This document shows positions 6,639 through 11,645 of a stretch of DNA of 11,645 nt, piece after piece (the first letter of the stretch is position 1; each line of letters starts with the position of its first letter). The position numbers and the translations under genes were made by a program. The notes under the pieces are model-generated. The model did no database searches and had not been told where the DNA came from. It saw only the letters and a program-made list of their open reading frames with translations. Source of the DNA: Psychrobacter sp. (GTDB lineage: Bacteria > Pseudomonadota > Gammaproteobacteria > Pseudomonadales > Moraxellaceae). Location of the stretch: contig NZ_JAKDJE010000085.1 in the NCBI RefSeq assembly GCF_030454045.1, forward strand, positions 1 to 11,645. The letters are read 5' to 3'.

Positions 6639-6647
6639 TGGTAAAAT
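6639..6647 (+). promoter_or_regulatory. Extended -10 promoter of rlmKL
   Basis: TGG plus TAAAAT (6639-6647) is an extended -10 of the same form as that of queC. No -35 at 17 bp is convincing; ttgaac (6616-6621) is 20 bp away. The predicted leader before rlmKL is about 55 bases. Confidence 0.45.
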
Positions 6648-6709
6648 TACTGGTTACACCGCCTATTTTATTATTTGCTTTTTTGTCAATTTAGCCCACA
6701 GGTACCCGT

Positions 6710-9004
6710 ATGACCGAACACATCGCAGCTGCACCCTCTTCCACCTTGACGCTTGATCTTATCGTTACTTGTGCCGATGGGCTTGAGGCACCGCTGCAGA
6801 CTGAGCTGACAAGTTTCGGTATCAAAAGCGACATCAAAAGCACAGGGCGTCTCGCCGTCACGGGTGATTTGCGTGACCTATATACCATCTGCCTATGGTC
6901 ACGTGTGGCCTCGCGGGTATTGATGCTCATCAAGCGCAAAAACATCAATGCAGAATATGATGTGGCAGAGCAGCTTTATGGTTTGGCAAAATCGGTTAAC
7001 TGGACTGAGCAATTTGGCCTAGAGCAAACCTTTGCCATCCGTCTGTCTGTCGATAAGCGTGTCGCTGTAAGTCAACAATTTGCCATGTTACGGGTCAAAG
7101 ATGCGATTGCTGACACTTTTAACGAAGTGTATGACAGCCGCCCCAATGTCGATAGTAAAAACCCAGATTTCTCTATTTTTGCAACCATCAATGATAAGCA
7201 AGCCGAGCTGTATCTAGACCTCTCGGGTACCAGTTTGCATCGCCGTGGTTATCGCGTGGCAATGACAGAAGCCCCACTAAAAGAGAATTTGGCAGCTGCC
7301 CTACTCTATAGCGCTGGTTGGCATAAGAAAAACGATGCAGGCGATGCACCTTACTATGATGCCTTGATTGATCCTATGTGCGGGTCTGGTACCTTCCTTA
7401 TCGAAGCGCTACTTATGCACTGTGATTATGCCGTGGGTATCGATAAAGCGGCCAATCAGTTTGGCTTTTATGAGTGGCAGCATCATGATGAGGCGCTATG
7501 GCAGGAGATGATTGAAGAAGCGCAGACACGCTTTCGTGAAGCTTTAGAGATTGCCAATGAGCAGCCTGACACGCTGCCGCTGATATTGGGTTTTGATGCT
7601 GATAATGGCGCCATTATTGCCACCGAAAAAAACCTTATTGCCGCAGGGTTACAAGATCTGTTGCCACTACTTGATATTGAAAACCGTGCTCTGAACCAAT
7701 TGGGTAACACACTAAAACCGCTAGTCGATGACGGTCGATTGAGTAATCCTTTAATCATTACCAACCCACCTTATGGTGAGCGTTTGGGTGATGAGGAGAT
7801 GATCAAGCCTTTGTATCAAGCCATTGGCCTGATTGTACAAGATAGCTTTGCTGGCAGAGGTATCGATCCAATGCTTGGCATACTGGCCGCTCGTGTCGAG
7901 CAAGTAGATATCCTACCGATTAAAGAACCAAAAACGTTACGCTGTCATAATGGCGCTATCACTGTCTACTTCCGCTACGGAACGCTTATCGCTGGACAGA
8001 CAGGCAGTCTGGTCAGTCGCTTTGAGAAGCGTGAGATCGAAGTAGAAGACGGACAAGACTTTATTAATCGTCTACAAAAAAACCTGACCAAGCTTAAGAA
8101 ACTGGCGAAAAAAGACAATGTCAGTAACATTCGTGTCTACGATGCCGACTTGCCTGACTTTAAGGTTGCTATCGATTTATACGGCGATTATGCTCATGTG
8201 CAAGAGTATGCACCGCCTAAGACCATTCCACCTGAAACGGCCAAAAAGCGTTTTAATTTGGCGCTGATGGGTATCCGTGAAGTATTTGATATTAACCGTG
8301 AGCAAATCTTTATCAAGACACGGGCACGCCAGTCTGGTAATGATCAGTATAGTAAACAGAACACCACAGAAAAACGCGGCAAGTTCCATGTTGCTCGCGA
8401 AGATGGGGCGTATTTTTATGTCAACTTTACCGACTATCTCGATACGGGGCTTTTCATTGATCACCGTAATATGCGCGCCCGAATCAAAAACAACAGTCAC
8501 GGCAAGTCTGTCTTGAATCTGTTTGCTTATACTTGTACAGCGAGTGTCCATGCTGCACTTGCTGGTGCCAAAAAAGTCACGAGCGTTGATTTGTCACAGA
8601 ATTACCTAGATTGGGGCAAGCAGAATTTTGTGCTCAATGGTCTAGACGTCAGCCGCAATAAATATCAATTCGTTGCCGCCGATATTTTTGAGTGGATCAA
8701 AGACAACACCGAGCAGTTTGATATTATCTTTATTGATCCACCGACTTTCTCAAACTCGAAGAAGTTCCAAGGCACCTTTGATGTGCAGCGTGACCATGCT
8801 GCCCTCATCAATCGTGCGATGAACCGTTTAACATCTGATGGCGTTTTGTATTTTTCTAATAACTTCACGCGCTTTGAGCTAGATGAGCAGCTAAGCGAGC
8901 GCTACGATATTGTCAATATCATGCCAAAGACCATCGGCTTCGATTTTAATATCAAAAAACCCATCCACCAAAGCTTTGAGATTCGTCATCGTCAGAGTCT
9001 ATAG
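6710..9004 (+). CDS. rlmKL: Bifunctional 23S rRNA methyltransferase RlmKL (m2G2445, m7G2069)
   Basis: A cytoplasmic fusion of two SAM-dependent methyltransferases acting on domain V of 23S rRNA during 50S assembly. The 764-residue product begins with a ferredoxin-like and THUMP region (about 15-170). The RlmL half follows, with SAM motif DPMCGSGTF (221-229) and catalytic NPPY (352-355, in TNPPYGERLG), and makes m2G2445. The RlmK half (about 450-764) has GLFIDHR (580-586), the SAM motif NLFAYTCTASVHAALAGA (603-620) with acidic VDLS (626-629), and DPPTFSNSKK (676-685); it makes m7G2069. E. coli RlmL has 702 residues; the excess seems to lie in the N-terminus and in loops of the first methyltransferase. 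The ribosome site is modest (cagg before the ATG at 6710). It appears monocistronic, with its own promoter and a strong terminator at 9126. Confidence 0.96.
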   Translation: MTEHIAAAPSSTLTLDLIVTCADGLEAPLQTELTSFGIKSDIKSTGRLAVTGDLRDLYTICLWSRVASRVLMLIKRKNINAEYDVAEQLYGLAKSVNWTEQFGLEQTFAIRLSVDKRVAVSQQFAMLRVKDAIADTFNEVYDSRPNVDSKNPDFSIFATINDKQAELYLDLSGTSLHRRGYRVAMTEAPLKENLAAALLYSAGWHKKNDAGDAPYYDALIDPMCGSGTFLIEALLMHCDYAVGIDKAANQFGFYEWQHHDEALWQEMIEEAQTRFREALEIANEQPDTLPLILGFDADNGAIIATEKNLIAAGLQDLLPLLDIENRALNQLGNTLKPLVDDGRLSNPLIITNPPYGERLGDEEMIKPLYQAIGLIVQDSFAGRGIDPMLGILAARVEQVDILPIKEPKTLRCHNGAITVYFRYGTLIAGQTGSLVSRFEKREIEVEDGQDFINRLQKNLTKLKKLAKKDNVSNIRVYDADLPDFKVAIDLYGDYAHVQEYAPPKTIPPETAKKRFNLALMGIREVFDINREQIFIKTRARQSGNDQYSKQNTTEKRGKFHVAREDGAYFYVNFTDYLDTGLFIDHRNMRARIKNNSHGKSVLNLFAYTCTASVHAALAGAKKVTSVDLSQNYLDWGKQNFVLNGLDVSRNKYQFVAADIFEWIKDNTEQFDIIFIDPPTFSNSKKFQGTFDVQRDHAALINRAMNRLTSDGVLYFSNNFTRFELDEQLSERYDIVNIMPKTIGFDFNIKKPIHQSFEIRHRQSL

Positions 9005-9125
9005 ATAAGCGTTTATGAGTGAGCACTGCTGCTATACCGGCAAATGCCATGAACAAAGTAATTACAATGAGTAGCGTAACTGCCTGAAACTTAGGTTTTT
9101 TGCCAAATGCATGTGAAATATAACC

Positions 9126-9158
9126 ATGACCCAATCAGCTTTGATTGGGTCATTTTTT
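9126..9158 (+). terminator. Rho-independent terminator after rlmKL
   Basis: A perfect 12-bp stem: atgacccaatca (9126-9137) pairs with tgattgggtcat (9142-9153) around the tetraloop gctt, with six T (9153-9158) at the end. It lies 121 bp after the rlmKL stop. Its 3' arm also supplies the -35 of the next promoter. Confidence 0.92.
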
Positions 9159-9169
9159 GTTGTTATGAT
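9141..9169 (+). promoter_or_regulatory. terD-family promoter overlapping the terminator
   Basis: TTGATT (9141-9146), a 17-bp spacer and TATGAT (9164-9169), with TGT immediately before the -10 making it an extended -10. The -35 lies inside the 3' arm of the rlmKL terminator. The predicted start is near 9176, giving a leader of about 88 bases before the ATG at 9264. Confidence 0.55.
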
Positions 9170-9263
9170 AGAGCATTAATAGGCGATGGATTTGCGCAGT
9201 GATAGCGTAATCATCGCCTTTTATTTCATAAAATCGCTAACATCTAACAACAAGGGTAATCTT

Positions 9264-9839
9264 ATGGCTTTATCATTAAATAAAGGCGGCAATCTATCGC
9301 TGACGAAAACAGATCCAAACCTAACCAAACTGCTTATCGGTCTTGGCTGGGACGAGCGCGCGACTTCTGGCGCTGAGTTTGATCTGGATGCCAGTGTGTT
9401 TTTGTTAAATAGCGCAGGTAAAGTGCGCGGCGATCATGATTTTATCTTCTATAATCAGCTCAAATCTGACAACGGCGCGGTCGAGCATACTGGTGATAAC
9501 CGTACTGGTGAGGGCGATGGTGATGATGAAGTCATCAAGGTCAACTTAACCCAAGTACCTGCTGATATTGATAAAGTAGTAGTGACGGTCACTATCCATG
9601 ATGCAGCCACACGTAACCAAAACTTCGGGCAAGTAGCCAATGCCTTTATCCGTGTGGTGAATGAAGAAACCGGCACTGAAGTGGTACGTTTTGACTTAGC
9701 AGAAGATTATTCTGTTGAGACAGCGATGGTGTTTGGTGAAGTCTATCGCCACAATGGTGAATGGAAATTCCGCGCGGTGGGTCAAGGCTATTCAGGTGGC
9801 TTACAGGCAATGTGCCATCAGTACGGTGTCGATATCTAA
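9264..9839 (+). CDS. TerD family stress-response protein
   Basis: TerD proteins are cytoplasmic calcium-binding beta-sandwich proteins of the Ter system, linked to tellurite resistance and to envelope or chemical stress; their biochemical role is not settled. From the chosen start the product has 191 residues, close to E. coli TerD (192). It shows the family blocks LTKTDPNL (13-20), GLGWDER (26-32), the acidic FDLDAS (39-44), GDNRTGEGDGDDE (77-89, calcium-binding acidic loop), VTIHDA (109-114) and a C-terminal EWKFRAVGQGY...HQYG. The open frame extends upstream to 9186, but MALSLNKGGNLSL is the typical family N-terminus and aaggg (9252-9256) is well placed for ATG 9264. Next on the same strand is a DUF475/TerC-like membrane protein after an internal terminator. 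The full ter operon (terA, terB, terE, terZ) is not here. Confidence 0.94.
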   Translation: MALSLNKGGNLSLTKTDPNLTKLLIGLGWDERATSGAEFDLDASVFLLNSAGKVRGDHDFIFYNQLKSDNGAVEHTGDNRTGEGDGDDEVIKVNLTQVPADIDKVVVTVTIHDAATRNQNFGQVANAFIRVVNEETGTEVVRFDLAEDYSVETAMVFGEVYRHNGEWKFRAVGQGYSGGLQAMCHQYGVDI

Positions 9840-9978
9840 TCCCCTATTTTTTGGTATTTAGACTATTAGCCATCCTAATGATCCTATCCAAAAGACAGCG
9901 TGGTCATCGTTGCAAATAGTCACAATTTTAATGCCCCAATGACTAGCAATGCTTTACGTTTCGTTTAAAATTATGCAT

Positions 9979-10007
9979 AAAAAGTGGTTAGCAATAGCCA
10001 CTTTTTT
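9979..10007 (+). terminator. Rho-independent terminator between the TerD and DUF475 genes
   Basis: The arm aaagtggtta (9981-9990) pairs with tagccacttt (9995-10004) around the loop gcaa with one G:U pair, extended by two A:T pairs, and ends in six T (10002-10007). It is 140 bp after the TerD stop and only about 50 bp before the DUF475 start, so it may also act as an attenuator. The rest of the 219-bp spacer shows no convincing promoter; tatact (10020-10025) is an isolated -10-like match. Confidence 0.88.
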
Positions 10008-10058
10008 GCAGCTTGTGTCTATACTAGACCAGCTTTACGCAACCAGACAGGATGTGTC

Positions 10059-11120
10059 ATGAGACATTTTTATTTAGACATTATCTTCACAATCATTGCC
10101 TTAGCAATAGCGGCATGGTGGGGATATTCACATGGCGGTATGGGTGGGATGATAACCACACTATCGATTACCGCTATTTTGGCCGTCATGGAGATTTCGT
10201 TATCTTTTGATAATGCGGTGGTCAACGCTTCAGTCCTTAAGGGCTGGGACGAGTTTTGGAAAAAGATATTTTTAACCGTTGGTATTTTGATCGCCGTATT
10301 CGGTATGCGCTTGGTCTTCCCTATTGTCATTGTCGCAGTCACTGCTGACCTTGGTATGATGCAAGTGATCGATTTGGCCTTGAACAATCCTCAAGAATAC
10401 TCAGCCCGACTAATGGCGCACCATGCTGAAATCTCAGCCTTTGGTGGTATTTTCTTATTGCTTGTTTTCTTAAACTTTATTTTTGATGACAAAGAGGTGC
10501 ATTGGTTTGAATGGCTTGAAAGCCGTTTGGTCAAGTTAGGCAAAGTCGATGCGATGAGCGTATTTGTGGCGCTTATCGTCCTTATGATTGCCGTATCATG
10601 GGCCAGTGCAGAGCAATCAAGTGCGGTATTAATCGCAGGCGTTTGGGGCATTCTAGTATACCTTGGTGTACAAGTTGTCTCTGGCATGCTTGAGGGTGAC
10701 CTTGAAGAAGACTTAGACAATGAAGGAAGTGGCGCAGCTGCGACCAGCGCTATCATGAAAGGCGGGATTATCGGTTTCTTATACTTAGAAGTCCTTGATG
10801 CTTCGTTCAGTTTCGATGGTGTGATTGGTGCCTTTGCCATTACCAATGATGTCATCGTCATCATGCTCGGTCTTGCCATTGGTGCGATGTTCGTACGCTC
10901 GATGACTATTTTCTTGGTAGACAAAGGCACGCTTGATGAGTTTATTTATCTTGAGCATGGTGCGCATTATGCCATTGGCGCACTGGCTATCATCATGCTA
11001 TTGTCTGTGAAGTTCCATGTACCAGAGATCATTACTGGTCTTATCGGTATTGCCTTTATTGGTTGGGCGCTACTAGCCTCACTCAAGCACCGTAAGGCTG
11101 AGGCTGCCAGTTTGAATTAA
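10059..11120 (+). CDS. DUF475 (TerC-like) integral membrane protein
   Basis: A polytopic inner-membrane protein of the DUF475 family, related to TerC; TerC relatives are implicated in metal (especially manganese) export and Ter-type stress. The 353-residue product has about eight to nine hydrophobic segments (near 4-24, 30-55, 70-95, 127-142, 165-182, 187-210, 233-260, 263-285, 305-340). Two similar acidic motifs in membrane segments mark the internal pseudo-repeat: MEISLSFDNA (44-53; E45, D51, N52) and LEVLDASFSFDG (243-254; E244, D247, D253). These are the likely ion-binding residues by analogy with TerC. An acidic loop (211-222) separates the halves. The frame is open from 9984, but that start lies in the terminator hairpin; ATG 10059 has the ribosome site agga (10049-10052) and begins with a membrane segment. 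Substrate unknown. Confidence 0.91.
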   Translation: MRHFYLDIIFTIIALAIAAWWGYSHGGMGGMITTLSITAILAVMEISLSFDNAVVNASVLKGWDEFWKKIFLTVGILIAVFGMRLVFPIVIVAVTADLGMMQVIDLALNNPQEYSARLMAHHAEISAFGGIFLLLVFLNFIFDDKEVHWFEWLESRLVKLGKVDAMSVFVALIVLMIAVSWASAEQSSAVLIAGVWGILVYLGVQVVSGMLEGDLEEDLDNEGSGAAATSAIMKGGIIGFLYLEVLDASFSFDGVIGAFAITNDVIVIMLGLAIGAMFVRSMTIFLVDKGTLDEFIYLEHGAHYAIGALAIIMLLSVKFHVPEIITGLIGIAFIGWALLASLKHRKAEAASLN

Positions 11121-11162
11121 GGCAGATAGTCCCTAAAAGAGCTTTTGTATTAAGTGTCTTTG

Positions 11163-11198
11163 AGCAGGTCATATTATCAGGTATGGCCTGCTTTTTTG
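11163..11198 (+). terminator. Rho-independent terminator after the DUF475 gene
   Basis: An 11-bp stem: agcaggtcata (11163-11173) pairs with tatggcctgct (11182-11192) with one G:U pair and an 8-base loop, followed by a T run ending near 11197. It lies 42 bp after the stop codon. Confidence 0.9.
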
Positions 11199-11222
11199 TT
11201 TATAAAGCCATATATCGTCAAC

Positions 11223-11250
11223 TTGTCATCTGTGAATATTTGGCTATAAC
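11223..11250 (+). promoter_or_regulatory. Candidate promoter of the glutaminase gene
   Basis: TTGTCA (11223-11228), a 16-bp spacer and TATAAC (11245-11250), each five of six to consensus. It would give a leader of about 125 bases. An alternative -10-like taaaat (11340-11345) lies closer to the start codon but lacks a -35. The 261-bp spacer otherwise shows nothing. Confidence 0.38.
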
Positions 11251-11381
11251 TGCAGCACTTTATATAACAATGTACTAGAATATCAGTGTATTTGGTTTTC
11301 GACATACAATTTTCTCCTCACCACTGCCCTTTATTCAGTTAAAATCCCCATCCTCCAATAACTTGATAAAAACAAGACCTT

Positions 11382-11606
11382 ATGATGGATATACAAAAGA
11401 TACTTGATGATATTGCGACAAAGATGGCAAATGAGACAGATCGAGGGAAAGTAGCCGACTACATTCCCCAACTGGCTCATGTGAATCCCAACCAGTTTGG
11501 CATTGCAGTCGCCACACCTGATGGGCAGGTCTATACAGCGGGAGATACTGGCACCCTATTCTCAATCCAAAGTATCTCAAAGGTATTTACCCTAGGGTGT
11601 GTATAG
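11382..11606 (+). pseudogene. glsA: Glutaminase GlsA, 5' fragment broken after the catalytic SxxK motif
   Basis: Glutaminase hydrolyses glutamine to glutamate and ammonia in the cytoplasm. The 74-codon frame carries the typical N-terminus of the serine-dependent family: VADYIPQLAHVNPNQFGIAV (24-43), DGQVYTAGD (47-55) and FSIQSISKVFTL (60-71), where S64 and K67 are the catalytic SxxK pair. Full-length members have about 300 residues. After L71 (codon ending 11594) the expected continuation, an alanine/leucine-rich helix, is replaced by GCV and a stop at 11604. I see no frame among the remaining bases that resumes glutaminase. So the gene is cut by an insertion, rearrangement or assembly junction, with the rest outside the window. 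Start: ATG 11382 or the adjacent ATG 11385; no clear ribosome site. The identity is firm; the nature of the break is not. Confidence 0.85.
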
Positions 11607-11645
11607 AATTCAAATCAGGGGCAACCAGATAAAGACACAAGCGAG
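11595..11645. mobile_element. Non-glutaminase sequence at the window end, possible IS terminus
   Basis: From about 11595 the sequence stops encoding glutaminase. The bases from about 11600 (tgtatagaattcaaatc and then ggggcaac) faintly recall the termini of IS30-family elements, from memory and without alignment. Fifty-one bases are too few to show a transposase or an opposite end. It could equally be an unrelated junction. Confidence 0.25.

Noticed and set aside
9186..9263. Longer TerD-family reading with 26 extra N-terminal residues
   Set aside because: The typical family N-terminus starts at 9264 and has a well-placed ribosome site; the extra residues resemble no TerD.
9984..10058. Longer DUF475 reading with 25 extra residues
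   Set aside because: This start lies in the terminator hairpin, and ATG 10059 has a proper ribosome site and begins the first membrane segment.
10391..10930. 179-codon minus-strand frame opposite the DUF475 gene
   Set aside because: It is antisense to a well-conserved membrane protein gene, its composition (rich in Ser, Thr, Pro, Ile) is that of a complement frame, and it has no ribosome site.

Overview
The window looks like chromosomal DNA of a gammaproteobacterium of the Moraxellaceae, most probably Psychrobacter. This rests on the character of the proteins (TtcA, QueC, RlmKL, the TerD plus DUF475 pair), moderate GC, long AT-rich intergenic spacers and extended -10 promoters of the form TGnTAAAAT. 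The genus is an inference from protein character and was not tested by a search. Nine intact protein-coding genes and one broken gene are supported. No tRNA, rRNA, CRISPR array or complete mobile element is visible.

Layout. Positions 52-2253 hold two divergent PP-loop ATPase genes for tRNA modification: ttcA (minus; 2-thiocytidine at position 32) and queC (plus; preQ0 for queuosine). They share a 279-bp spacer with a promoter for each direction. Every later gene is on the plus strand. 2529-2858 is a small secreted four-cysteine protein of unknown function, closed by a clean terminator. 3065-3562 is a Bcp/PrxQ-type peroxiredoxin without the usual nearby resolving cysteine. 3679-5169 is an orphan dihydrolipoamide-dehydrogenase-like flavoprotein disulfide reductase. 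5355-6551 is an MscS-family mechanosensitive channel, preceded by four tandem 17-bp repeats. 6710-9004 is the bifunctional 23S rRNA methyltransferase rlmKL. 9264-9839 (TerD family) and 10059-11120 (DUF475, TerC-like membrane protein) form a small Ter-type stress pair separated by a terminator. At 11382 a glutaminase gene (glsA) begins, but its reading frame breaks just after the catalytic SxxK motif, and the last ~50 bases do not look like glutaminase.

How the genes relate. Three genes (ttcA, queC, rlmKL) modify tRNA or rRNA. The peroxiredoxin, the flavoprotein reductase, the mechanosensitive channel and the TerD/DUF475 pair fit redox, osmotic and envelope or metal stress. Terminators and separate promoters suggest mostly single-gene transcripts rather than a large operon. 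The content is mainly ordinary core genome. The most unusual signals are small and non-coding: short tandem repeats of 15-17 bp in four different spacers, a terD promoter embedded in the preceding terminator, and the glsA break next to the window end. No convincing new multi-gene system was found.
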